Source of the DNA: Rhizobium sp. L43
GTDB taxonomy: Bacteria > Pseudomonadota > Alphaproteobacteria > Rhizobiales > Rhizobiaceae
DNA: 64,000 bases
Reading direction: 5' to 3'
NCBI RefSeq assembly: GCF_002531725.1
Contig: NZ_NWSQ01000028.1
Location: 1 to 64,000, forward strand
Numbering within the stretch: position 1 is the stretch's first letter; each line of letters begins with the position of its first letter. This document shows positions 8,095 to 16,750 of this stretch, piece by piece. A model generated the notes under the pieces. The model worked only from the letters and a program-made list of their open reading frames with translations. It was not told where the DNA came from and made no database searches. The position numbers and the translations under genes were made by a program.

Positions 8095-9342
8095 TCAGCC
8101 TTCGATGAAAATGAGCGCCGGTGTTTCGAGGAGCGTGCGGATGCGCTGGACGAAGGTCGCCGCATCCCAGCCGTCGATGATGCGGTGATCGAAACTGGAG
8201 GAGAGGTTCATCCTCTTGCGCGGCACGAACTGCGCGCCGTCCCAGGCCGGCCGCGTGGCGATCTTGTTGACGCCGATGATCGCCACCTCGGGATGATTGA
8301 TGATGGGTGTCGAGACGATGCCACCGAGCGCGCCGAGCGAGCTGATGGTGATGGTCGAGCCGGAAAGCTCATCGCGCGTCGCCGTCCCTGATCGTGCCGC
8401 TTCCGCCAGCCGGTTCATCTCGGCGGCACAATCCCAGATGCCGCGGGCTTCCGCATGCCGCACGACAGGCACGGTCAGACCGGCCGGCGTCTGCGTGGCG
8501 ATGCCAATATGCACGGCACCATGGCGCGTGATGACGCCGGCATCGTCGTCGAAGGTGGCGTTGACGTCGGGCTGCTCGGAAATCGCCTTGACCAGCGCCC
8601 GCATCAGGAAGGGCAGAACCGTCAGCTTCGGATGATCAGGCCGGCGATCGCCGTTCATGGTGGCGCGCAACTCCTCGAGCGCGGTCATATCGACCTCCTC
8701 CACATAGGTAATGTGGGGGATGCGCGAAGTGGAAAGCACCATCTTCTCGGCGATGCGGCGGCGCAGGCCCGTCAGCTTGATCTCCTCGGTCGCCGTCTTC
8801 CTGGCAAAACCGTTCTTTGCCGCGGCAGGCGCGCTCCCCTGGGCGAGGAACTGCTCGATATCCTCACGCAGGATACGCCCGGCCGGTCCTGTCCCCTGCA
8901 CCTGCCTGAGGTCGACACCGCTTTCCCTGGCGAAGAGCCGCACGGAGGGAGCGGCCAGCGGCTTTTCCGCCGGCGCCGCCGCCGGCACTGGTGTCACCGC
9001 AGGCGCCGGCGCTACCAGAGCCGGCTTTGCAATCTCGGGCTTGGCGGCTTCGGCGACAGGCGTCTGCGAAATCCGCACCGGTTGAGCCTCGCCGATATCT
9101 CCCGCCGCCTCGATCCGCACCAGCGGGGCCTTGACCGCGATGCGGTCTCCGACCTCGCCGGCGAGCCAGATGACGGTGCCATTGACGGGAGAGGGAATTT
9201 CCACGGTGGCCTTGTCGGTCATGACGGCGGCGATCACCATGTCCTCGCGGACGGGATCGCCTGTCTTCACGTGCCATTCCACAATCTCGGCCTCGGCGAC
9301 CCCTTCCCCGACATCCGGCATCTTGATGATGAATTCGCCCAC
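8095..9342 (-). CDS. bkdB: Branched-chain 2-keto acid dehydrogenase E2 (dihydrolipoyl acyltransferase)
   Basis: A 415-residue E2 with one N-terminal lipoyl domain (residues ~3-76, lipoyl Lys44 in TDKATVEIP) and an Ala/Pro-rich linker. A peripheral subunit-binding domain follows at ~130-165 (VRLFARESGVDLRQVQGTGP). The C-terminal acyltransferase domain ends with the catalytic FDHRIIDGWDAATF. It transfers the branched acyl group to CoA. It sits 3 bp from the E1 beta and E3 genes, in the order E1 alpha, E1 beta, E2, E3. A single lipoyl domain is usual for branched-chain E2. Confidence 0.95.
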   Translation of the reverse strand: MGEFIIKMPDVGEGVAEAEIVEWHVKTGDPVREDMVIAAVMTDKATVEIPSPVNGTVIWLAGEVGDRIAVKAPLVRIEAAGDIGEAQPVRISQTPVAEAAKPEIAKPALVAPAPAVTPVPAAAPAEKPLAAPSVRLFARESGVDLRQVQGTGPAGRILREDIEQFLAQGSAPAAAKNGFARKTATEEIKLTGLRRRIAEKMVLSTSRIPHITYVEEVDMTALEELRATMNGDRRPDHPKLTVLPFLMRALVKAISEQPDVNATFDDDAGVITRHGAVHIGIATQTPAGLTVPVVRHAEARGIWDCAAEMNRLAEAARSGTATRDELSGSTITISSLGALGGIVSTPIINHPEVAIIGVNKIATRPAWDGAQFVPRKRMNLSSSFDHRIIDGWDAATFVQRIRTLLETPALIFIEG

Positions 9343-9345
9343 GGC

Positions 9346-10359
9346 TCAGGCCTCCATGACTTCGGCAAGCGCCCGCCCGACACGGCCGGGACCGGGGAAA
9401 TAGTCCCACTCCTGCGCATGCGGATAGGGCGTGTCCCAACCGGCAACGCGCACGACCGGCGCTTCGAGATGATAGAAGCAATGCTCCTGCACCAGTGCTG
9501 CGACCTCGGCGCCGAAGCCGGAGGTCAGGGTTGCCTCATGCACGACGACGCAACGGCCGGTCTTGGAGACCGATTGGACGATCGTATCGAGATCGAGCGG
9601 CAGCAGGCTTCTCAAATCGATCACCTCGGCATCGATGCCGGCATCCTCGGCCGCGGCAAGCGCCACATGCACCATCGTGCCATAGGCAACCACGGTCACC
9701 GCCGATCCAACGCGCCGCACTTCGGCCTTACCGATCGGGATGGTGTAATGGCCATCGGGCACCTCGCCGAGATCGTGTTTCGACCAGGGCGTCACCGGCC
9801 GCTCGTGATGACCGTCGAATGGGCCGTTATAGAGCCGCTTGGGCTCCAGAAACATGACCGGATCAGGATCCTCGATCGCCGCGATCAGCAGGCCTTTGGC
9901 GTCATAGGGGTTGGACGGCACGATGACCTTCAACCCACAGACATGGGTAAAAAGCGCTTCCGGGCTTTGGCTGTGCGTCTGGCCGCCGAAGATGCCGCCG
10001 CCTGTGGGCATACGCACGACGATCGGGCAGGTGAAATCGCCGTTGGAACGGTAGCGGATGCGCGCCGCCTCCTGCGTCAGCTGGTCATAGGCCGGGTACA
10101 TATAGTCGGCGAACTGGATTTCGACACACGGCTTCAGCCCATAGGCCGCCATGCCGATCGCCGTGCCGACGATGCCGGATTCGCTGATCGGCGTATCGAA
10201 GCAGCGCGTCCTGCCGTATTTTGCCTGCAGGCCCTGCGTCGAGCGAAAGACGCCGCCGAAATAACCGACATCCTCGCCGAAAACGACGACATTGTCGTCC
10301 TTCGCCATCGAGACATCCATGGCGCTGCGCACCGCCTCGATCATCGTCATCCTGGCCAT
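9346..10359 (-). CDS. bkdA2: Branched-chain 2-keto acid dehydrogenase E1 beta subunit
   Basis: A 337-residue transketolase-like beta subunit that starts MARMTMIEAVRSAMD. It contains VVFGEDVGYFGGVFRSTQGL, EIQFADYMYPAYDQ and, near the C-terminus, CVVVHEATLTSGFGAEVAAL, all typical of E1 beta. With E1 alpha it forms the alpha2beta2 thiamine-diphosphate enzyme that decarboxylates the 2-keto acids from valine, leucine and isoleucine. The ATG at 10359 lies one base after the E1 alpha stop, so translation is probably coupled. Longer forms would run into the E1 alpha gene. Confidence 0.95.
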   Translation of the reverse strand: MARMTMIEAVRSAMDVSMAKDDNVVVFGEDVGYFGGVFRSTQGLQAKYGRTRCFDTPISESGIVGTAIGMAAYGLKPCVEIQFADYMYPAYDQLTQEAARIRYRSNGDFTCPIVVRMPTGGGIFGGQTHSQSPEALFTHVCGLKVIVPSNPYDAKGLLIAAIEDPDPVMFLEPKRLYNGPFDGHHERPVTPWSKHDLGEVPDGHYTIPIGKAEVRRVGSAVTVVAYGTMVHVALAAAEDAGIDAEVIDLRSLLPLDLDTIVQSVSKTGRCVVVHEATLTSGFGAEVAALVQEHCFYHLEAPVVRVAGWDTPYPHAQEWDYFPGPGRVGRALAEVMEA

Positions 10360-10360
10360 G

Positions 10361-11593
10361 TCAGTACCCCGCCTTCTGCCGCTGGCGGCGGATATGCGGC
10401 GGCATCTCGGCATAGACGCCCTCGAAAATGTCGCGCACCGAAGGCCTGCCGCCGGCATGCAGCGTGCCATGCGTCTCGGCCTGGCGCTGCGCCTCGATCA
10501 CCTCGTCCATGATTTCGGCTTCGGCCTGCACATGCCGCTCCTCCGACCAAACACCCTTGACGATCAGATGTTTCTTCAGCCGCAGCACGGGATCGCCGAG
10601 CGGCCAGACCTCAGATTCCGTCTTCGGCCGATAGGCGCTCGGATCGTCGGAGGTCGAATGCGCGCCGACGCGATAGGTGACATATTCGATCAGCGTCGGG
10701 CCGAGATTGCGGCGCGCCCGTTCGGCTGCCCAGCGGGCGACGGCATGGACGGCGAGATAGTCGTTGCCGTCGACACGCAGCGCCGGAATGCCGAAGCCAA
10801 GACCGCGGGCGGCAAAGGTGCCGGAGCCGCCGCGGGCGATACCCTGAAAAGTGGAGATCGCCCATTGATTGTTGACGATGTTGAGGATGACGGGCGCCTT
10901 ATAGGTCGAGGCGAAAACGAGCGCGGAGTGGAAATCCGATTCCGCCGTCGATCCGTCACCGATCCAGGCCGCGGCAATGCGGCTGTCGTTCTTGATCGCC
11001 GAGGCCATCGCCCAGCCGACGGCCTGCACATATTGGGTGGCGAGATTGCCCGAGATGGTGAAGAAGCCGTGCTCCTTGGAGGAATACATAATCGGCAGTT
11101 GCCGGCCGCGTAAGGGATCGCTCTCGTTCGAGTAGATCTGGTTCATCATCTCGACCATCGGATAGTCGTCGGCAATCAAAAGGCCCGCCTGGCGGTAGGT
11201 CGGGAAATTCATGTCTCCCTTCTCGAGCGCCTTGCGGAAGGCGCAACTGACCGCTTCCTCGCCGAGATGCTGCATGTAGAAGGAGGTCTTGCCCTGCCGC
11301 TGCGCCATCAGCATGCGGGCGTCGAAGGCCCGCAGCTTCATCATGTTGCGAAGCCCGGTCAGCAGCTGTTCATCGGAGAGCGACCCCGCCCAGGGGCCGA
11401 CCGCCTCGCCGTCGCGGTTCAAAACGCGGATGATCGAATAGGCGAGATCGCGGATGTCTTCCGACGCGACATCCACCTCCGGCCGCGGCACCGAGCCGGC
11501 CTTGGCAATCTTGACGTTGGAAAAATCAGGCTGGCCGCCGGGGCGGACGGCGGGTTCGGGGACATGCAGGCTCAAACGAGCGGAATCCACCAT
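10361..11593 (-). CDS. bkdA1: Branched-chain 2-keto acid dehydrogenase E1 alpha subunit
   Basis: A 410-residue E1 alpha subunit. The thiamine-diphosphate motif is visible as GDGSTAESDFHSALVFAS ... NNQWAIST, followed by RVDGNDYLAV and the phosphorylation-loop region YRVGAHSTSDDPSAYRPK, which is characteristic of branched-chain E1 alpha. The long N-terminal extension (LSLHVPEPAVRPGGQPDF) is also typical of bacterial branched-chain rather than pyruvate E1. GAGGAAG lies before the ATG. It follows the acyl-CoA dehydrogenase gene by 61 bp in the same operon. Confidence 0.95.
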   Translation of the reverse strand: MVDSARLSLHVPEPAVRPGGQPDFSNVKIAKAGSVPRPEVDVASEDIRDLAYSIIRVLNRDGEAVGPWAGSLSDEQLLTGLRNMMKLRAFDARMLMAQRQGKTSFYMQHLGEEAVSCAFRKALEKGDMNFPTYRQAGLLIADDYPMVEMMNQIYSNESDPLRGRQLPIMYSSKEHGFFTISGNLATQYVQAVGWAMASAIKNDSRIAAAWIGDGSTAESDFHSALVFASTYKAPVILNIVNNQWAISTFQGIARGGSGTFAARGLGFGIPALRVDGNDYLAVHAVARWAAERARRNLGPTLIEYVTYRVGAHSTSDDPSAYRPKTESEVWPLGDPVLRLKKHLIVKGVWSEERHVQAEAEIMDEVIEAQRQAETHGTLHAGGRPSVRDIFEGVYAEMPPHIRRQRQKAGY

Positions 11594-11654
11594 ATTTTTT
11601 CTTCCTCCCTGTGCCGGCCGTGCTCCCCTCCCCGGAAGCAGAGCCGGGTGGTTC

Positions 11655-12782
11655 CTATAGATTGCGGGCGATCACCATGCGCTGCACATCGCTCGTTCCT
11701 TCATAGATCTGGCAAATGCGCACATCGCGGTAGATGCGCTCGACTGGATAATCGGCCATATAGCCATAACCGCCGTGGATCTGGATCGCGTCGGAGCAGA
11801 CGCGCTCGGCCATCTCCGAGGCAAAGAGTTTTGCCATCGAGGCTTCCGACAGGCAGGGCAGCTCGGCTTCCCTGAGAGCGGCGGCATGGAAGACGAGCTG
11901 GCGCGCCGCCTCGATCCGCACCGCCATATCGGCAAGGCGAAAGGCAACGGCCTGATGTTCGAAAATCGGCTTGCCGAAGGCCGTACGCTCCCTGGCGTAG
12001 TCGCGCGCTGCCTCGAAGGCCGCCCGCGCCATGCCGACCGCCTGCGCGGCAATGCCGATCCGCCCGCCCTCGAGATTGGCAAGCGCGATGCGATAACCTT
12101 CGCCTTCGGCACCGAGCCTCAAATCCGCAGGAATGCGCATGGCGTTGAAGGCGATCTGGCAGGTATCGGTGGAATGCAGCCCGAGCTTTTCCTCGACGCG
12201 GATCACCTCGTAGCCCGGCGTCTCCGTCGGCACGATGAAGGCGGTGATGCCTTTCTTGCCGGCGTCGGGATCGGTGACGGCGAAGACGATGATGACATCG
12301 CCGTTCTTTCCCGAGGTGATGAATTGCTTGGCGCCGTCGATCACGTAGTGGTCGCCATCGCGCCGCGCCCTTGTCTTCAGGTTCGAGGCATCGGAACCGG
12401 CCTGCGGCTCGGTCAGCGCAAAACCGCCGATCCATTCGCCGCTGGCAAGCTTCGGCAGGAAGCGCTGCCGCTGCTCCTCGGTGCCGAATTTCAGGATCGG
12501 CACGCAGCCGACGGAACTGTGCACGCTCATGATCGTCGAACAGGGCCCGTCGCCGGCGGCAATCTCCTCAAGTGCGGCGGCATAGGCGACCACACCCGTA
12601 TCCGAGCCGCCATAAGTCTCCGGCACCAGCATGCCGAGCAGCCCGAGTTCACCCATTTCCTTCAGTTCCTCGCGCGGGAAGATATGCTCCCGATCGCGTT
12701 TGGCTGCCCCAGGCGCCAGCCGGTCGCGAGCAAAATCGCGGGCGAGATCTGCGATCTGCTGCTGGAGGTCGGAAAGGATCAT
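11655..12782 (-). CDS. Acyl-CoA dehydrogenase (probable short/branched-chain, isoleucine/valine pathway)
   Basis: A 375-residue FAD enzyme of normal length. The catalytic base is Glu361 in QIYEGTSD, the short/medium-chain position. FALTEPQAGSDASNLKT and KQFITSGKNGD are the FAD and substrate-binding signatures. It oxidises an acyl-CoA to the 2-enoyl-CoA and passes electrons to ETF. Position beside the keto-acid dehydrogenase, a thiolase and an HSD10-like SDR suggests 2-methylbutyryl-CoA or isobutyryl-CoA as substrate. The ATG at 12782 is preceded by AGGAGG; longer forms run into the thiolase gene. Confidence 0.9.
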   Translation of the reverse strand: MILSDLQQQIADLARDFARDRLAPGAAKRDREHIFPREELKEMGELGLLGMLVPETYGGSDTGVVAYAAALEEIAAGDGPCSTIMSVHSSVGCVPILKFGTEEQRQRFLPKLASGEWIGGFALTEPQAGSDASNLKTRARRDGDHYVIDGAKQFITSGKNGDVIIVFAVTDPDAGKKGITAFIVPTETPGYEVIRVEEKLGLHSTDTCQIAFNAMRIPADLRLGAEGEGYRIALANLEGGRIGIAAQAVGMARAAFEAARDYARERTAFGKPIFEHQAVAFRLADMAVRIEAARQLVFHAAALREAELPCLSEASMAKLFASEMAERVCSDAIQIHGGYGYMADYPVERIYRDVRICQIYEGTSDVQRMVIARNL

Positions 12783-12795
12783 CTGTTCTCTCCTC

Positions 12796-13983
12796 CTATT
12801 GCCGTTCGATGGCGACGGCCGTCGCCTCGCCGCCGCCGATGCAGAGGGCGGCCATGCCGCGCTTGAGGCCGTAGCGCTCCAGCGCCGCAAGCAGCGTTAC
12901 CAGGATCCGGGCTCCCGATGCGCCGATCGGGTGGCCGAGCGCGCAGGCGCCGCCATGCACATTGACCTTTTCATGCGGCAGGTCGAGATCGCGCATCGCC
13001 GCCATGGCGACGACAGCGAAAGCCTCGTTGATTTCGAAGAGATCGACCTCCGACAGCGGCAAGCCGGTGCGATCGGACAGTTTCTGCAGCGCGCCGATCG
13101 GTGCGGTGGCGAAAAGATTGGGCGCCTGTGAATGGGTGGCATGGCCGAGGATCGTGGCAAGCGGCTTGAGGCCGCGACGCTCCGCCTCGGAGCGGCGCAT
13201 CAGCACCAGGGCTGCCGCGCCATCGGAGATCGAGCTGGAATTGGCCGCCGTCACCGTGCCGCCGTCACGAAAGGCCGGCTTCAGCGTCGGGATCTTGTCG
13301 AGCTTTGCTTTGCCCGGCTGTTCGTCGCGGCTCGCCACCTGCTCTGATTTGCCCGATTTCACCGTGACCGGCACGATCTCGCTGTCGAAACAGCCTTCGG
13401 CAATGGCCTTCTGCGCCCGCGTCAGCGAGGCGATGGCGTAGGCATCCTGCGCCTCGCGCGTGAACTGATAGGCCTCGGCGCAATCCTCCGCGAAGCTGCC
13501 CATCAAGCGCCCCTTGTCATAAGCATCCTCCAGCCCGTCGAGAAACATGTGATCCACGACACGCCCATGGCCGAGCCTGTAGCCGCCACGGGCCTTGTCA
13601 AGGAGATAGGGCGCATTGGTCATGCTTTCCATGCCGCCCGCGACGGCTATCGAGCCACTACCGGCGGCGATCAGGTCGTGCGCCATCATCACCGCCTTCA
13701 TGCCCGAGCCGCACATCTTGTTGACGGTGCTGGCCGCGGTCGCAAAAGGCAGCCCGGCATGGATCGCCGCCTGGCGCGCCGGCGCCTGGCCCTGGCCAGC
13801 CGGTAGCACGCAACCGAAGACGACCTCCTCGATCGCCTCGGCCGCGACGCGGCTGCGCTCGAGTGCGGCGCGGATCGCCGTTGCTCCGAGCTCCGGCGCT
13901 GTCGCCTCCTTCAGCTCTCCCTGAAAGCTGCCGATCGGGGTGCGCGCCGCACCGACGATGACGATGGGATCCTGCAAAACCAT
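12796..13983 (-). CDS. Acetyl-CoA acyltransferase (thiolase)
   Basis: A 395-residue thiolase. Cys91 (VNKMCGSGMKAV) is the acyl-binding nucleophile. His351 (GHPIGASGARI) and Cys381 (LCIGGGEA) complete the active site, and NEAFAVVAM is the conserved loop. In this operon it probably cleaves 2-methylacetoacetyl-CoA to propionyl-CoA and acetyl-CoA, the last step of isoleucine breakdown; acetoacetyl-CoA thiolysis is also possible. AAGGAGG lies before the ATG at 13983, which is preferred to an upstream start that would overlap the SDR gene. It begins 23 bp after the SDR stop. Confidence 0.92.
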   Translation of the reverse strand: MVLQDPIVIVGAARTPIGSFQGELKEATAPELGATAIRAALERSRVAAEAIEEVVFGCVLPAGQGQAPARQAAIHAGLPFATAASTVNKMCGSGMKAVMMAHDLIAAGSGSIAVAGGMESMTNAPYLLDKARGGYRLGHGRVVDHMFLDGLEDAYDKGRLMGSFAEDCAEAYQFTREAQDAYAIASLTRAQKAIAEGCFDSEIVPVTVKSGKSEQVASRDEQPGKAKLDKIPTLKPAFRDGGTVTAANSSSISDGAAALVLMRRSEAERRGLKPLATILGHATHSQAPNLFATAPIGALQKLSDRTGLPLSEVDLFEINEAFAVVAMAAMRDLDLPHEKVNVHGGACALGHPIGASGARILVTLLAALERYGLKRGMAALCIGGGEATAVAIERQ

Positions 13984-14006
13984 TTTTCCTCCTTGGGGCA
14001 ACGTGT

Positions 14007-14774
14007 TCACCTCGCCCCCATCCGCAATGCGCCGTCGAGGCGGATGACCTCGCCGTTCAGCATGTTGTTTTCCAAGATATGGCGCACCAGCCCGGCAAAT
14101 TCCGCCGGCCGGCCGAGCCGCGGTGGAAAGGGCACGCTCTGGCCGAGTGACGCCTGAACTTCGGCCGGCATATCAGCGATCATCGGCGTCTCGAAAATAC
14201 CGGGTGCGATCGCGACGACGCGAATGCCGTGGCGGGCAAGCTCTCGGGCGATCGGCAAGGTCATCGCCGCCACCCCGCCCTTGGAGGCAGCATAGGCCGC
14301 CTGGCCGATCTGACCGTCGAAGGCCGCAACCGAGGCCGTATTGACGATCACGCCGCGTTCGCCTTCGGCATCCGGCTGCGTCTTCTCGATCGCCGCGGCG
14401 GCAAGCCGAATCATGTTGAACGTGCCGATGAGATTGATCCCGACCGTGCGCGCAAAACTTTCGAGCCGATGCGGCCCGTCGCGGCCGATCACTTTTTCGG
14501 CCGGTGCGACGCCGGCGCAATTCACCAAACCGCGTAAGTCCCCGAAGGCTTCGAGGGCTGCAGCGATCACTGCGGCTGCTTCCTCGCCATCCGTCACGTC
14601 GGCCTTGACGAAACGGGCGTCGCTGCCGAATTCCCGGACGATTTGCTCACCGGCTTCCTCGTTGAGATCGGCGATCGTCACCCGTCCGCCGGCCTCCACG
14701 ATCATACGCGCCGTTGCCGCTCCGAGGCCGGAGCCGCCGCCGGTTACGATGAAACTTGCACTTGGGATCAGCAT
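14007..14774 (-). CDS. SDR family 3-hydroxyacyl-CoA dehydrogenase (HSD10-like)
   Basis: A 255-residue short-chain dehydrogenase. TGGGSGLGAATA (residues 11-22) binds NAD, NCAGVAPAEK is the conserved turn and the catalytic residues are Ser148, Tyr161 and Lys165. The sequence pattern (CAGVAPAEKVIG, LIGTFNMIRLAA, IVNTASVAAFDGQIGQAAY) resembles type II 3-hydroxyacyl-CoA dehydrogenases, which oxidise 2-methyl-3-hydroxybutyryl-CoA in isoleucine breakdown. It is the first gene of the leftward operon, with GGGAGGAA before the ATG, and it is divergent from the AraC-type regulator 130 bp away. Confidence 0.88.
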   Translation of the reverse strand: MLIPSASFIVTGGGSGLGAATARMIVEAGGRVTIADLNEEAGEQIVREFGSDARFVKADVTDGEEAAAVIAAALEAFGDLRGLVNCAGVAPAEKVIGRDGPHRLESFARTVGINLIGTFNMIRLAAAAIEKTQPDAEGERGVIVNTASVAAFDGQIGQAAYAASKGGVAAMTLPIARELARHGIRVVAIAPGIFETPMIADMPAEVQASLGQSVPFPPRLGRPAEFAGLVRHILENNMLNGEVIRLDGALRMGAR

Positions 14775-14904
14775 AAATGTTCCTCCCTGCCGGCCGCGCC
14801 CTCCTCCAAGCGCAACCGACGGGTAGGATTCTATTCGCTCCACCTATTGCAAGCGATGACAGAACTGCTCCATTATTTCGGCCAGTTTTGCCATAGAGAG
14901 TGCG

Positions 14905-15939
14905 ATGGCCGAAATCGAGCGACGGATGATTGCGCCGGCCTTTGTCGAGGAAGCCCTCGACAGCCTGCGGCGGCTGGATAAGCCGACAGAGCCTGTTCTT
15001 GCGCGCGCGGGGCTGCTGCCGCGGGTCGACCAGCCAGTGTCGGCCGAGACCTATGGTGCGCTCTGGCTGGCCATCGCCGCCGAGCTCGACGACGAATTCT
15101 TCGGCATGGGCGGCCGGCCGATGCGCAGCGGCAGCTTCACGCTGCTCTGCCACTCTGTACTGCATGCGCCGACGCTAGGTCATGCGCTTCGCCGGGCGCT
15201 ACGCTTCCTCGATGTCGTGCTCGACGACCCCAGGGGACAGCTTGTCATCCGCGACGGCCTGGCCGAGGTCGAGCTCAGGGATTCCGGCGGCCCGCGTTCG
15301 GCCTTCGCCTACCGCACCTATTGGATCATCCTGCACGGCATCATCTGCTGGCTGGTCGGCCGGCGCATTCCGATCCGGCTCGTCGATTTCCGCTGCGCCG
15401 AGCCGAAACAAGGCGCCGACTACCGGCTGTTCTTCGGTGCGCCGGTGCGTTTCTCGCAAGCCATCAGCCGGCTCGGCTTCGACAGCGCCCTGCTCGACCT
15501 GCCGATTTCACGCAGCGAACAGGCGCTCAAACAGTTCCTGCGCGGCGCCCCCGCCAATATCCTGGTGCGCTATCGCTATGATGCCGGCATCGCCGCCGCC
15601 GTCCGTCGGCGCTTGAGCCAGGCGACACCCGCCATGTGGCGGAGCTTCACCGAACTCGCCGCCGACATGCGCATGCCGCCTTCGACGCTCCGCCACCGCC
15701 TGCACGACGAGGGACAAAGTTATGCCGCCATCAAGGACGACATCCGCCGCGATCTCGCCGTCGAGCTGCTACTGGGTACACCGAAAACCATCGGCGAGAT
15801 CGCCGTTCAGCTCGGCTATTCCGAGCCGAGCGCCTTCTTCCGCGCGTTTCGGAAATGGATGGGCAAGAGCCCCGAGGGCTTTCGTCGGGACGGAGCGGAA
15901 ATCGAGGGCATGTCAGTCGACTCGGTTGACCCGCCCTGA
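14905..15939 (+). CDS. AraC family transcriptional regulator (OruR/ArgR-like, with Arabinose_bd-type N-terminal domain)
   Basis: A 344-residue regulator. The N-terminal ~200 residues resemble the ligand domain found in OruR-type AraC proteins (SGSFTLLCHSVLHAPTLGHA, FRCAEPKQGADYRLFFGAPV). The C-terminal ~100 residues form the double helix-turn-helix (MPPSTLRHRLHDEGQSYAAI ... GEIAVQLGYSEPSAFFRAFR). It is divergent from the isoleucine/branched-chain operon, so it most likely activates that operon in response to a branched-chain amino acid or a catabolite. GAGAG precedes the ATG; an ATG at 14926 is an alternative. The two sequences CAGAACTGC (14860) and CAGTTTTGC (14883) in the intergenic space might be direct half-sites, but support is weak. 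Confidence 0.9.
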   Translation: MAEIERRMIAPAFVEEALDSLRRLDKPTEPVLARAGLLPRVDQPVSAETYGALWLAIAAELDDEFFGMGGRPMRSGSFTLLCHSVLHAPTLGHALRRALRFLDVVLDDPRGQLVIRDGLAEVELRDSGGPRSAFAYRTYWIILHGIICWLVGRRIPIRLVDFRCAEPKQGADYRLFFGAPVRFSQAISRLGFDSALLDLPISRSEQALKQFLRGAPANILVRYRYDAGIAAAVRRRLSQATPAMWRSFTELAADMRMPPSTLRHRLHDEGQSYAAIKDDIRRDLAVELLLGTPKTIGEIAVQLGYSEPSAFFRAFRKWMGKSPEGFRRDGAEIEGMSVDSVDPP

Positions 15940-16332
15940 CTGGCCACGTGCTTTCGCGAACATGGCGGCAATCCTCATCACGAAGGACTTGCTGAAGCGA
16001 CCAAGAACCTCCTGATGAGGCTCGATGTACCAGGAGCGCTCGACGATATCGTAATTGTATTCGTCGACGACGATCCAACTCTGTTTGAGATCACCGAGAC
16101 CGGCGCGCCGGCGTTCGATATCGGGAATTTCCAGCCCAATCCTTCCCACCTCCGGCGGCTGTGTGGTGATTGCCAGAAGGACGAGATGCGTGTTTCCGTC
16201 GCTCGCACTGCGCATCGCGATGATGACACAGACCGGGCGCTGTTTGCGCCCCTCGGTCTCACCACGCTGCTATTGCCATGCCCAGAGATAGGGATAGGCC
16301 ATCACCTCGCCAGGACGAAACTCACGGTTCAT
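15913..16332 (-). pseudogene. PemK/MazF-like toxin gene interrupted by an in-frame stop
   Basis: Read leftwards from the ATG at 16332, the frame gives MNREFRPGEVMAYPYLWAWQ, then an amber codon (TAG, 16270-16272). It continues in the same frame with QRGETEGRKQRPVCVIIA and ~100 more residues to 15913. The pattern of a PGEV start, an ExxGRKxRPV segment and a small beta-rich domain fits PemK/MazF-type ribonuclease toxins, and the start overlaps the end of the antitoxin gene by 11 bp, as in toxin-antitoxin operons. The single stop suggests a recent inactivation, unless it is read through or a downstream start (16215) gives a shortened product. The C-terminal end overlaps the 3' end of the AraC gene on the other strand. 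Confidence 0.6.
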
Positions 16333-16582
16333 CGTCATAGCTTTCACCGCGCGCCAGCCGCTCAATCGCCTCGCCGAACAATTCGGCATGCTCGTCCGGC
16401 ATCTCCGAAATGTGATGGGCACGACGCGGGTCCCCGCCGCTGCGCATCCGCTGATAGTGCTCATAGCTCATCAGCACGAAACGCGGCTTGTTGTGGCGGG
16501 TGAGAACGACCGGCTCGCGGCTCGCGACGTCCGTGACATCGCCGATCTGTTTGTTAAGATCACCTGTCGTGAACTGTCGCAT
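16322..16582 (-). CDS. Phd/YefM family antitoxin
   Basis: An 86-residue protein that starts MRQFTTGDLNKQIGDVTDVA and continues REPVVLTRHNKPRFVLMSYE, the Phd/YefM DNA-binding and dimerisation fold. The acidic C-terminus (MPDEHAELFGEAIERL) is where toxin is normally bound. GGAGG lies 9 bp before the ATG. The family neutralises a cognate toxin and represses its own operon. The following toxin frame is broken at codon 21, so the antitoxin may now be an orphan. Confidence 0.85.
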   Translation of the reverse strand: MRQFTTGDLNKQIGDVTDVASREPVVLTRHNKPRFVLMSYEHYQRMRSGGDPRRAHHISEMPDEHAELFGEAIERLARGESYDDEP

Positions 16583-16750
16583 GAATATAGCCTCCGGTTT
16601 AATTTCCATATATTCCATATTTTCCATCTTTTCAAGAAAATGGCGTTCACGCGCCCTCGACGAGAATTCGCAAGGCTCTTCCCCCGTATCATTCAAGGGC
16701 ACTTTGACCCCGCCGCAACCCGCGCTACATATTTCAGCGGGAGGAGTGCC

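Noticed and set aside
8455..10512. A 685-codon plus-strand frame
   Set aside because: It lies opposite the E2 and E1 beta genes, whose motifs are unambiguous. The frame is a by-product of high-GC codon bias and its protein is rich in His, Arg and Asp without any domain.
14860..14891. Possible AraC direct repeats CAGAACTGC and CAGTTTTGC between the divergent isoleucine operon and its regulator
   Set aside because: Only about seven of nine bases agree and the 23-bp spacing is not decisive; reported only as a remark under the regulator.
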